From an uncultured Clostridium sp. (lineage in GTDB: Bacteria; Bacillota; Clostridia; TANB77; CAG-508), in the NCBI GenBank assembly GCA_946548575.1, contig CAMNPT010000004.1, positions 1 to 55,636 on the forward strand: 55,636 nt of DNA, read 5' to 3'. Numbering within the stretch: the first letter of the stretch is position 1; every line of letters starts with the position of its first letter. This document shows, piece by piece, positions 7,032 to 14,914 of the stretch. The position numbers and the translations under genes are program-made. Under the pieces are notes generated by a model. The model worked only from the letters and a program-made list of their open reading frames with translations, ran no database searches and had not been told where the DNA came from.

Positions 7032-8750
7032 TTATCTATTTTCATTGTCATCATTTTCATCTAAAGCATTCTCCTGTGTTCTTTCCTGTTCTACTTCTTT
7101 TCTAATCGCAATTACTTGGTCATTTATTTTTTCAGTTCTTGTACTTGTTTCGGTTGCTTCTATTGCACTCTCTAAAAGTATTGATTTTCCTTTTTCTTGT
7201 TCAACTTCTGAATAAGAATATGCTCCTGCATATCTTGTATGTGCAACTTCTCTATCTATTCCATCGCTGTATGTTTTTTCATTAGTTCTCTGTAAATTAT
7301 GGTCTAGTGTATCACTTGTAGACCAATATGTAACTCCCTCTAATTCAACTCCTGTTTCTTTTATTGCATTTTCAATTTGTTGCATTCTCATAGATTTAAA
7401 ATCTGCTATACTTTCAATAGTAATACCACCTTTTCCTAATTTACTATTTATAATTTGCACTAAATCATCTTCCGAACGAATTTTACCTTTTTCATCAAAC
7501 ATAAATCTTTCTGGTAAACACATATCAAATTCTGTTATTTGAACATTTACACCTGCTTCTTTTAAATCTTCAAAACATTGTCTTATTGATTCAATATCTT
7601 GTGTCATTTCTATATGCATTTGAGTTCCAATAGTATCAATTAATCCTGGAGATAATTCATTCATTTGTTGTAATTGTTCTAATACTGCTTTTCTTCTTTC
7701 TGGATTTTCTAAAAAAGGCTCATTATATACATAAGTTACACCTTCTGGCTTATTTTCTTGTGCATATTGAAAAATTCCTACTAATTCTTCATTAGAAATT
7801 CCGTATAACTCTTGCCACATATTCCTATAAGGCTCATCAAAAGAAATAATTTCATTAAATAAATCAACAGATGAAATTACTCCTTTTCCATCAATTTGAT
7901 GAGTCTGGTTATATTCTGAAATAAAATCTACAGATTTCTTTACATAGGCTTTCAATTCGCTTATTACTTCTTCTTTTGATTTTCCTATTAAATGTTCTTC
8001 CATTGTTTGCTTATCTAACAATGTATGATATCTTGCATTCATTCCATTTTTATAGCAAAAATCTAATCCTCTTTGTGCATAGTAAAAATCATACTTTTGC
8101 ATATTAGGTACATTTTCATTATATGACTTATTTGTTACATCATAATATCTTCCAGAAGCCACTAATATGGTATTATGATTTTTTAAGCTATCATTTATTG
8201 CACTTATTTCTTCATAACTAACCTCTGTCATTTGATCTCTTTCAGAAGCAATAAATCTATGTTGTTTTTCAGCAAATTCTGAATATTCATCTCGATGTTC
8301 TTCTAATACTTTTTGTCTTATTTCATCATTTACCATATTTTTTATTATAGACTTAACATACTTTTCAGGATATTTTTCTAGTAATTGTTCTTTTATTTCA
8401 GCATATTTCTTATCTTTTGATATAGAAATATACTCATCTATTTCTCCTTCTGGTATTCCAGAATGTTGCAGTGCTGATTCCAAAACACTATTTCTATCTT
8501 CTATGCTTTGTTTTAGTGGTATTATACTTTCTTTATACTTTTCAAATAAATCTTTCTTTATATCTTCAATATTCTGTTCATTCCAATTTGCAATGTTTTC
8601 TTCTGAAATGTCTAATTGTGAGCAATTTTTCGCAAATTCTTTTAATTCTTCTATGCTTTTACATTGAATAATACTTAATAATTCTATCGTTTCTGAATTT
8701 AAGTATATTCCATTTATTGAAGCATCTAATCCCAATGAAAATTCTTTCAT
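7032..8750 (-). CDS. glycoside hydrolase family 10-like protein with shared C-terminal tail
   Basis: A 572-residue protein. Residues 1-180 are helical and highly charged. Residues about 190-500 follow the GH10 xylanase fold in order: ARYHTLL (cf. RGHTLVW), VDLFNE with acid/base E300 (cf. WDVVNE), TYVYNEP (cf. YYNDYN), IDTIGTQMHI, VQITEFD with nucleophile E407, and VTYWSTSD. Both catalytic glutamates are present. Unlike ordinary xylanases there is no signal peptide and no carbohydrate-binding module. Residues 523-572 carry the tail ILLESAIEATETSTRTEKI shared with two other loci. It is the third of the large cargo genes, with a ribosome site AGGAGATG. Substrate and location are unknown. Confidence 0.72.
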   Translation of the reverse strand: MKEFSLGLDASINGIYLNSETIELLSIIQCKSIEELKEFAKNCSQLDISEENIANWNEQNIEDIKKDLFEKYKESIIPLKQSIEDRNSVLESALQHSGIPEGEIDEYISISKDKKYAEIKEQLLEKYPEKYVKSIIKNMVNDEIRQKVLEEHRDEYSEFAEKQHRFIASERDQMTEVSYEEISAINDSLKNHNTILVASGRYYDVTNKSYNENVPNMQKYDFYYAQRGLDFCYKNGMNARYHTLLDKQTMEEHLIGKSKEEVISELKAYVKKSVDFISEYNQTHQIDGKGVISSVDLFNEIISFDEPYRNMWQELYGISNEELVGIFQYAQENKPEGVTYVYNEPFLENPERRKAVLEQLQQMNELSPGLIDTIGTQMHIEMTQDIESIRQCFEDLKEAGVNVQITEFDMCLPERFMFDEKGKIRSEDDLVQIINSKLGKGGITIESIADFKSMRMQQIENAIKETGVELEGVTYWSTSDTLDHNLQRTNEKTYSDGIDREVAHTRYAGAYSYSEVEQEKGKSILLESAIEATETSTRTEKINDQVIAIRKEVEQERTQENALDENDDNENR

Positions 8751-8844
8751 CTATTATTCATCTCCTGTTATACTGAATAATTTACTATACAAGTGCTTCC
8801 CTTATATTATCTTTATTTTTCATAGTCTAATTCCGTATTTTAAA

Positions 8845-10329
8845 TTACATTTCAAGTCCATTACCTTTTCTTTTTTGGCTTCTATTATCTTGCTCATTTC
8901 TATAATCTACTATTGCTTGATTTCTTTGCCTTTCATTTTCTTCAAGTAATCTTTGTTCTTCTTGTGATAATCCACCTTGTCTGCTTCTATTAAATATTGC
9001 TCTTGACCTATTCTGACTCTTTATATCCATCTCTTGACTCTGTTTCTCTCTTGTTGCAATTTTGCTACCCCATATTCCTTTTTTTACTTCTCCAATTCCT
9101 ATTTCTTGCTCTATTGCTTGTCCCTTTGCTTGTTCTTCTCCTTTTTGAGTTCTTGATGGTCTAATTATTTCTCCAAATTCGTTTATTTCAAATTCCGATT
9201 CTGTCCTTGCATCTTCTTGTCTAAAATCTGGAATTTGTTTCATTACATCTTCAACTTCACTCTCTACCATACTATCTTCCATTGAGTAATCATATATAAC
9301 CTCACTTGTAGATTTTGCTAATTTATTTTCCATTCTTGCATCATCATTTTGCATTTTATAAAAATCATATACTATTTTCAAACTTGCTGGATTAAATAAT
9401 AAATTTCTTGCTATTTCTTCAGAGTGTTTATATTTATCTTCAGATATTGTTTTATATATTTTTTCTGTATCAATAGTTCCATTTTCTCTCATTGATTTTC
9501 CAACTAATTCTCCAAGTTTGTTAAATATTCTTTCACTTGGCTCATTAAATGCGTATGTAATTCCTTTTATTTCTTCATCTGCTAGCCACTTTGTACCACC
9601 TGCTACTCCTCCCCATATTGCTGCAAATTTTCCCATTGTTTTAATTTGTGGATCAGTTATTTCTTTTCCTGTTTTTCTATCTTTAACATAAAGTTGGCTG
9701 TAATTATCATTTTTATAAAATATATCAAATTTTTGATATATATTTTTTAAATCTTGAAAACTTATCTTTTCTCCTTTTTGAGTTCTAACCGCTTCTAATG
9801 GAACATTTTCCCCACTTTCACATTCTTCAAGTGAACTTAAAATCGTATATCCATTTTCTTTTGCCATAACTTTTACAGCAGATAGTGATTTTTTTCTATC
9901 TAACGCTGTTTTTTCCCCATCTCCAAAACTCAAATCACTATCTTGTTCTAAATTATCACATACTCTTTTTACATTATTTCCAAACGCTTCTTTTGAATAT
10001 CCTTTTTCTTTAAAATATATTTGCGATAATACTTTTTCTTTTAAGTTTTCATCTTCAATAATAAATGGATTATTTCCTGTTGTTTGTATAGTTCCATCCT
10101 CTGATATATTCACTAACTTACTGCAATCTTGTGATTTATAGATATCTATAACAAATTGTTTTTCTTTCTCTGTTTGTTTCACTCCTTTATTTATCCATTT
10201 TATCTGTTCTTCCAGTTCTTTTGGTGTCATATTTGAATATCTTACAATAGTATCAGATATTTTTCTTAAAACTTCTGGCTCATCTTTCAATGAATCAAAT
10301 ATATCGTGCAAATATTTTCCGTTGCTCAT
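8845..10329 (-). CDS. 494-aa soluble cargo protein of unknown function
   Basis: A large hydrophilic protein without signal peptide, membrane segment or recognised catalytic motif. Residues 1-220 are mixed helical. A Gly-rich stretch GVAGGTKWLADEEIKG leads to ITYAFNEPSERIF, which recalls the TYVYNEP segment of the neighbouring glycosidase-like protein, though this may be chance. The C-terminal third is low complexity, Glu/Gln/Arg-rich, and contains FEINEFGEIIRPS. The start ATG lies inside the 3' end of the zincin gene (35-base overlap) with no clear ribosome site, so translation is probably coupled. The two proteins probably act together. Confidence 0.55.
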   Translation of the reverse strand: MSNGKYLHDIFDSLKDEPEVLRKISDTIVRYSNMTPKELEEQIKWINKGVKQTEKEKQFVIDIYKSQDCSKLVNISEDGTIQTTGNNPFIIEDENLKEKVLSQIYFKEKGYSKEAFGNNVKRVCDNLEQDSDLSFGDGEKTALDRKKSLSAVKVMAKENGYTILSSLEECESGENVPLEAVRTQKGEKISFQDLKNIYQKFDIFYKNDNYSQLYVKDRKTGKEITDPQIKTMGKFAAIWGGVAGGTKWLADEEIKGITYAFNEPSERIFNKLGELVGKSMRENGTIDTEKIYKTISEDKYKHSEEIARNLLFNPASLKIVYDFYKMQNDDARMENKLAKSTSEVIYDYSMEDSMVESEVEDVMKQIPDFRQEDARTESEFEINEFGEIIRPSRTQKGEEQAKGQAIEQEIGIGEVKKGIWGSKIATREKQSQEMDIKSQNRSRAIFNRSRQGGLSQEEQRLLEENERQRNQAIVDYRNEQDNRSQKRKGNGLEM

Positions 10330-11095
10330 CTTTTGAAAAACTTTTTAGTTTTGGTATTACTATTTCAGCACATACTTTATCATATACCAAATCTAGCATT
10401 TTTTCTCGTATTGGTTGCATTATAGTTTGATAATATTTATCTCTATTATCTTTTGGTACATCAGTATACATATAATATGTAGAAGTTAAATACTTGTTTA
10501 TATCACTATAAAAATCGCCGTTTTGTGATAATCCATTACAAGCATTTTCTAATGCTTTTGAATGATTAAAATAAGCATCTAAACTAACATTTTCTCCAAA
10601 TGTTACATCTAAAATCTTTGCTACCTTTTTGTAATCTTTATATTTGTTATCAGAATTAGGACTAACTGTATATCCCCAAATTTTCTCTGTGAACATCTGT
10701 GTCATCCCCTCATTTAGCCCTCTATTTTGGTCTGTTTCTCTAATTCCTGTTTGTCCATTAAATCTAGCACCAGAATGTATCAATTCGTGTGTTAGTTGTG
10801 TTCTTATAAGTTTTTTAACATTTCCATCAATTCCTATTGGATTATCATTTTCATCTAATTCTGCAAAACTTTTATCAATCATTATTTCATTTGGTCTATT
10901 AGGTTTTTCGGAACGGCTTTGCATTCTTGCTCCACCATTCTCGATTGAATTTTCAACATATAGTCCTGCAACTTTATCTAAATTTTTTCTTATAAAATCT
11001 GCATTTTCAAATCCTTTATTCCATAAATAATTTTGTATTTTATCTTTTAATTGTTCTAAAACTCTTTTGTCCATTTCTTTTCTATAAATACCCAT
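10295..11095 (-). CDS. zincin-like metallopeptidase domain protein
   Basis: A 266-residue protein with a zinc-peptidase signature: H103-E104-L-I-H107 in LTHELIHSGAR, and a likely third ligand E129 in RGLNEGMTQMF, matching the gluzincin pattern. No signal peptide. Flanking sequence is helical and rich in Tyr/Lys. It follows the first paralogous small protein by nine bases, with AGGAG before the ATG, and overlaps the next gene by 35 bases. An unsecreted zincin beside a glycosidase-like protein suggests effector or toxin-like cargo. Substrate unknown. Confidence 0.68.
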   Translation of the reverse strand: MGIYRKEMDKRVLEQLKDKIQNYLWNKGFENADFIRKNLDKVAGLYVENSIENGGARMQSRSEKPNRPNEIMIDKSFAELDENDNPIGIDGNVKKLIRTQLTHELIHSGARFNGQTGIRETDQNRGLNEGMTQMFTEKIWGYTVSPNSDNKYKDYKKVAKILDVTFGENVSLDAYFNHSKALENACNGLSQNGDFYSDINKYLTSTYYMYTDVPKDNRDKYYQTIMQPIREKMLDLVYDKVCAEIVIPKLKSFSKDEQRKIFARYI

Positions 11096-11104
11096 AAACT
11101 ACTC

Positions 11105-11563
11105 CTAATTCTTTTTGAAAAATTTTGTAATCTTTTCTAAAATTCTTTTAAATATCCCCTGCTTTTTATATTCCACAAGTGATATACTTTGTGCTTCATC
11201 AGTATTATCACTACTTAACTCATTATTTTTTCTATTTTTAAATAAATTGTCTGGATTATATTTTTCCTCTAACTCTCTCTTTTCTTCTTCATTTTTAGCC
11301 ATTTCATCTATAAACATTTGCTTTTCTTCTTCACTATCACACCAATAATTTATATTTAATATTGCTAATAATACCATTGTTTCTCTTTTTAAATTCTGTT
11401 CTGTTAGTAGCTTTCCAATTTCTATTTTAGGATTATAATCTGGCATTTTTTCTTCTTTAAAGAAACTTCTTATTTTTTCTGGTACACGTTCTCTATACTC
11501 TTTTTCTAATAAATTCAATATTTCATCTACTTCTGCATAGGCTAACATATTATCCTTTAACAT
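11105..11563 (-). CDS. small acidic protein of a two-member local family (copy 1)
   Basis: First gene of the minus-strand cargo operon, 152 residues. The longer TTG reading to 11602 begins at the likely transcription start, so the ATG at 11563, preceded by GGAGGAG, is preferred. It is homologous to the protein at 6536-7009: AYAEVDEI, RVPEKIRSFFKEE, NLKRETMVLLAILNINYWC, YNPDNLFK and a basic amphipathic C-terminus (GIFKRILEKITKFFKKN). No known domain. The conserved aromatic-Trp-Cys block suggests a folded helical core. Position at the head of the operon suggests a chaperone/adaptor or regulator of the cargo, which is inference. Confidence 0.6.
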   Translation of the reverse strand: MLKDNMLAYAEVDEILNLLEKEYRERVPEKIRSFFKEEKMPDYNPKIEIGKLLTEQNLKRETMVLLAILNINYWCDSEEEKQMFIDEMAKNEEEKRELEEKYNPDNLFKNRKNNELSSDNTDEAQSISLVEYKKQGIFKRILEKITKFFKKN

Positions 11564-11607
11564 TTGTACTCCTCCATAATTATTTTGTATGTATTTATCC
11601 AATATAA

Positions 11608-11636
11608 TTTATATCATTTTTGACGTTTTTTATCAA
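11608..11636 (-). promoter_or_regulatory. promoter of the cargo operon (twin A)
   Basis: Minus strand TTGATA, 17-base spacer, TATAAA. About 50 bases around it are nearly identical to 14618-14680, which carries the same boxes and spacer in front of another operon. Confidence 0.65.
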
Positions 11637-11690
11637 TAGATTTGCAAGAAAAAATTTATACTTTTTTTCATATTTTTATTCTTATTTTTC

Positions 11691-11724
11691 TAAAAAAATA
11701 GAATAGTATAAAATATACTACTCT
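11691..11724 (-). terminator. terminator of the Nudix gene
   Basis: On the minus strand AGAGTAGTATA pairs with TATACTATTCT across TTT and is followed by ATTTTTTT. It overlaps the stop codon of the Nudix gene. Confidence 0.6.
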
Positions 11725-12191
11725 ACATTTATTCTATCATCTATTATATGTTTTATTTTTTCTTCATTATTAAGCATAACATCAATATTTTTAGGATGTA
11801 TTTTATATCTTTTTAATTCACTTATTTTTATCCATTTAAAATTTATCCAATCCGTTTCTATGCTTTTAAAACTCTCATCACTTATTTCTCCATTATACAA
11901 ACTTTCATAGATTAAAGTTATCTGATGAACATTAAGTCCTTTGTCTTCTAATATTTCCTCGCTTACTCCTATTAAATTATATTCTAAATTATCATAACCT
12001 AATTCTTCTTTAATTTCTCTCTTTATAGCATTTTTACTCTGTTCTAATTCTTGTACTTTTCCCCCTGGCAACATATAATAATCTCTATCGTCTCCATAAA
12101 ATAATAATATTCTTGATTTGTCTGAATTATATATTATATCCGATGTTCTATATATAAATTGAAATTTATCGTTTTTATATTTTATATCCAT
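11718..12191 (-). CDS. Nudix hydrolase
   Basis: A 157-residue Nudix-fold pyrophosphohydrolase. The Nudix box is complete: GGKVQELE, then seven residues, then REIKEELGY (about residues 43-66), with the catalytic REUXEE glutamates that bind Mg2+. The N-terminal strand RTSDIIYNSDKSRILLFYGD and the C-terminal INFKWIKISEL are typical of MutT-like enzymes acting on nucleotide derivatives. The substrate cannot be read from sequence. The gene stands alone between the cargo operon and a divergent orphan gene and has its own terminator. Confidence 0.8.
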   Translation of the reverse strand: MDIKYKNDKFQFIYRTSDIIYNSDKSRILLFYGDDRDYYMLPGGKVQELEQSKNAIKREIKEELGYDNLEYNLIGVSEEILEDKGLNVHQITLIYESLYNGEISDESFKSIETDWINFKWIKISELKRYKIHPKNIDVMLNNEEKIKHIIDDRINVE

Positions 12192-12250
12192 TTTTTTACT
12201 CCTATCTAATTTATACTATAACTTTTTATCATCTTCTTGTTCCTTGTTTT

Positions 12251-12279
12251 TTGACTTTTTCCTTGAAAAATGGTATAAT
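12251..12279 (+). promoter_or_regulatory. consensus sigma-A promoter of orphan cassette 1
   Basis: TTGACT, 17 bases, TATAAT. The leader that follows (from about 12286) contains the inverted repeat AACACGCTTTA / TAAAGAGTGTT (12291-12301 and 12314-12324) with ACTCC in the loop. Confidence 0.75.
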
Positions 12280-12363
12280 TAAAGGTGAATAACACGCTTT
12301 ACTCCATTTTTCATAAAGAGTGTTAGCAACCAATAGTAAAAATAATTTTTTTGGAGGTAAATT

Positions 12364-12651
12364 ATGCTTAAAGAAAACATCGATTATGAAAGACTTTGCA
12401 ACGCAATCGGAATTACTGATGGTATTAGAGAGTGCTTAGAAGCGTCTGAGTGCATTTCCACTTTGGTAGATGATGTTCACACTTATTCCAATTATGATGA
12501 AATTGCTATGGATTGTAAAGACAGAAACTCCACTATGGAAAATCCCAAGGATTTTTATGGTACTCGCATTCTTAAAGCTCTCGACTTTGTTTTTTTTGGC
12601 AAATCCAAAGAAGAAATTGCTGTTGCCCTTTCTGGAATTACAACTGAATAA
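12364..12651 (+). CDS. orphan small protein, cassette 1
   Basis: A 95-residue acidic soluble protein with four cysteines and no recognised domain. It opens MLKENIDYERLCNAIGITDG and ends with KSKEEIAVALSGITTE. It lies alone on the plus strand behind a consensus promoter, a hairpin leader and a GGAGG ribosome site. Codon use is less AT-biased than its neighbours. Promoter, leader and double-hairpin terminator follow the same plan as the gene at 18245, although the two proteins are not obviously related. Confidence 0.6.
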   Translation: MLKENIDYERLCNAIGITDGIRECLEASECISTLVDDVHTYSNYDEIAMDCKDRNSTMENPKDFYGTRILKALDFVFFGKSKEEIAVALSGITTE

Positions 12652-12660
12652 GCATAAGTA

Positions 12661-12709
12661 AAAAAGATTTATCTTTTTCCATCTCATTTATAGAGGTGGT
12701 TTTCTTTTA
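12661..12709 (+). terminator. double-hairpin terminator of orphan cassette 1
   Basis: AAAAAGA pairs with TCTTTTT (12661-12678). It is followed at once by a CCATCTC / GAGGTGG hairpin (12679-12699) and TTTTCTTTT. The cassette ending at 18737 has the same order. Confidence 0.65.
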
Positions 12710-12729
12710 TAATGTATGTTTTATAATTC

Positions 12730-14328
12730 TCAATTTATAATTATTTCTTTCATCATATGATTTTCAAATATATAATGTTTATTGCATAATTCTCTTAATT
12801 TTTGCCTATGCGTCACTATAACATATGTTTTATCACTTAAATATTTTGCAATCATATTCGTAATTTTTTCTTCAGATAAAACATCTAAATTTGAAGTAGG
12901 CTCATCAAAGAAATATAAGTCTTTATCTATTAAAATTCCTCTAATTAAATTTAACCTTTGTTTTTGCCCTGCCGATAATTTTATTCCTCTTTCTCCTACC
13001 ATTGTATCAAGTCCCTGTGGTAATTCTTTATACCATTCATTTAATCCTGCTTCTTTTATTAACTCTAATATTTTTTCATCTGATATATCTTTCCCTAAAC
13101 ACAAGTTATCTCTTATACTTAAATCAAATAAATCAACTTCTTGTGATACAAAAACTAAATCTAATCTTGTATCTTTCATTTGTTTATTATTTATCGACAT
13201 TGTTCCATTGTCTAAAGGATATAGCCCTGCAAGTATATTCATTATAGTTGTTTTTCCTTGTCCAGATTCTCCCATTATGCTTATTTTTTCGCCCTTTTTC
13301 AATATGAATTCTGGTATTTTTATCTTAGTAGAGCCTTTTGTATAAGAGAATATAATATTTTGTAATTTTATCTCATTAAAATCTTTTAATACTTTTATTT
13401 CTTTACTATATTTAAAATATTCATCTAATTGTTTTTTTGATGTTTTAAATCTTTCACTTATATCAATCAATCTAACTAAACTATTTAAATTTGAGTATAA
13501 TTTTCCCAACGCTGTTATAAAGAATAATATATATGGAAGTGCATCTTCTCCATTCTTGGTCATCATAATAGCAACAATTAAAATAACTAAATATAGCAAA
13601 TCCATTAAACCTGTAAATACACCATTTGCTGATGACCTTTTTCTCTCATTTAGTTTTGTTGCCTTCAAGTATTCATTTGAATTTTCTGCAATTTTATTTT
13701 CACAGAAATCTCCAATATTTAATTTTCTTACAGCTATGATATTTTGAATAAAATCAATAAGTTTTGCATTATATTTTGAAGATGCTTCATTTGTATTTTT
13801 TTGATATTTTTGCATGTTTTTAATCATTTTATATTTTGAAAATACTGCTAATGCAGATATTATAATACATATCAAACCAGTAAAAACTGACTCTTTACAA
13901 ATCATTATAAGTATTGATATTCCACCTATTATCAATGGAATTACACTTATTTCAAACTGCCAAGTCATTTCAAAGAAATAGTTTGAAACATTTGTTATTA
14001 ACTTATGTATATATCCTGTATGAATATTTGAAATTTGTTCCATAGTCATAGATTGCAATTTTCTAAAATAGTATTTTTCTATTGCTGTTTGAGTTTTGAT
14101 TTCGTTTATATTATCTATATATGAACCAATTTTTCCAGTAATTAATTTTATCAATTCAATAGACATTAATACTATTGTTAAAATAACCAGTTTATTCAAT
14201 AATAATGGGCTTGTACCGAAATAAGATAATGCAAAAGACTCCCCATAATCTGCAATAGAATATATTGTATTAACTATAATAGACCATATAAATAGTTTTT
14301 TTGCTACTATCTTTAATAATTCTTTCAT
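12730..14328 (-). CDS. ABC exporter, fused permease and ATPase
   Basis: A 532-residue half-transporter. Residues about 1-300 form the exporter membrane domain (six hydrophobic segments). The nucleotide-binding domain follows, with Walker A GESGQGKTT, Q-loop VFVSQEVDLFDL, signature LSAGQKQR, Walker B LYFFDEPTSNLD and H-loop VTHRQ. It should work as a homodimer in the cytoplasmic membrane. There is no peptidase C39 domain. Substrate unknown; a peptide or drug is possible. Its start directly follows the stop of the 85-aa gene, and both share promoter twin B. Confidence 0.85.
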   Translation of the reverse strand: MKELLKIVAKKLFIWSIIVNTIYSIADYGESFALSYFGTSPLLLNKLVILTIVLMSIELIKLITGKIGSYIDNINEIKTQTAIEKYYFRKLQSMTMEQISNIHTGYIHKLITNVSNYFFEMTWQFEISVIPLIIGGISILIMICKESVFTGLICIIISALAVFSKYKMIKNMQKYQKNTNEASSKYNAKLIDFIQNIIAVRKLNIGDFCENKIAENSNEYLKATKLNERKRSSANGVFTGLMDLLYLVILIVAIMMTKNGEDALPYILFFITALGKLYSNLNSLVRLIDISERFKTSKKQLDEYFKYSKEIKVLKDFNEIKLQNIIFSYTKGSTKIKIPEFILKKGEKISIMGESGQGKTTIMNILAGLYPLDNGTMSINNKQMKDTRLDLVFVSQEVDLFDLSIRDNLCLGKDISDEKILELIKEAGLNEWYKELPQGLDTMVGERGIKLSAGQKQRLNLIRGILIDKDLYFFDEPTSNLDVLSEEKITNMIAKYLSDKTYVIVTHRQKLRELCNKHYIFENHMMKEIIIN

Positions 14329-14586
14329 TTATCTTTCTCCTCTTTGTCTAATGTACCAATCATCTATTTCTCTTTCTATATCTTTGCTTTTATTAGAATT
14401 TGTTTTATTATTTATTTCTGTTGCTTTAACTAGAATATTTTGACTTTTATAAAACTCTTTTGTAATAACTGCATTTGGATATTTTTGTTTTAATTTATAC
14501 ATATATTCTTTTATATGTTCTTCCATATTTTCTTTACAATTATAATCTTCCAGCATAAATATTTTAGATTCTAATTCTCTTTCCAA
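14329..14586 (-). CDS. small charged protein upstream of the ABC exporter
   Basis: An 85-residue hydrophilic protein with no signal, membrane or leader-peptide features and no double-glycine cleavage motif, so it is not an obvious exported precursor. It starts at TTG, fixed by GGAGGAG seven bases upstream; the nearby ATG is out of frame. It ends KDIEREIDDWYIRQRGER and abuts the transporter gene directly, so the two are cotranscribed and probably coupled. Role unknown; a regulator or accessory factor is possible. Confidence 0.55.
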   Translation of the reverse strand: MERELESKIFMLEDYNCKENMEEHIKEYMYKLKQKYPNAVITKEFYKSQNILVKATEINNKTNSNKSKDIEREIDDWYIRQRGER

Positions 14587-14634
14587 CTTTGCTCCTCCAT
14601 AATTAAAATTCTTGTGTGTTTCTATACAATATAT

Positions 14635-14663
14635 TTTATATCATTTTTATTGCTTTTTATCAA
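14635..14663 (-). promoter_or_regulatory. promoter of the exporter operon (twin B)
   Basis: Minus strand TTGATA, 17-base spacer, TATAAA. The surrounding 50 bases repeat those around 11608-11636, including TTATATCATTTTT and TTTTTATCAATAGATT on the plus strand. Confidence 0.65.
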
Positions 14664-14748
14664 TAGATTAATAAGAAAAAACTATTGTCCTTATGATTCC
14701 TCATTTTTTAAAGAATTTAAAATTTTTTAGATTTTTTTCAAAAAAGTG

Positions 14749-14912
14749 TGTACATTTTTTTAATTTTAGTGTATAAATTAAGTATGAGAAAGAATAATAT
14801 ATATTATAAATACTATTTATTTAATGGGTCTGAAATAGTTTACTAGATTAGGACCTGACCCGCACTGAACGCCAAGCGTCAGTAAAAGCCATTCATGCGA
14901 ATGGCTTTTAAA
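14749..14912 (+). ncRNA. candidate structured small RNA
   Basis: The 330-base gap holds a possible promoter (TGTACA, 17 bases, TATAAA at 14749-14777). Three stems follow in order: GGGTC with GACCC (14826-14830 and 14857-14861), ACTGA-A-CGC with GCGTCAGT (14864-14883), and AAAGCCATTC with GAATGGCTTT (14885-14908), which ends in a T-rich stretch as an intrinsic terminator. The stretch is far more GC-rich than its surroundings and has no open frame. The last hairpin can also terminate the converging minus-strand side. I do not recognise the RNA family. Confidence 0.5.
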
Positions 14913-14914
14913 GT

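Noticed and set aside
8845..10329. Second glycosidase-like domain in the 494-aa protein because of ITYAFNEP
   Set aside because: Only this short stretch resembles the neighbour; no acid/base or nucleophile motif follows in the right order.
11105..11602. TTG start at 11602 for the first cargo-operon gene
   Set aside because: It coincides with the predicted transcription start and lacks a ribosome site; ATG 11563 has GGAGGAG.
12364..12651. Toxin-antitoxin pair with the overlapping minus-strand frame
   Set aside because: The opposite frame is a shadow with no ribosome site or protein-like composition.
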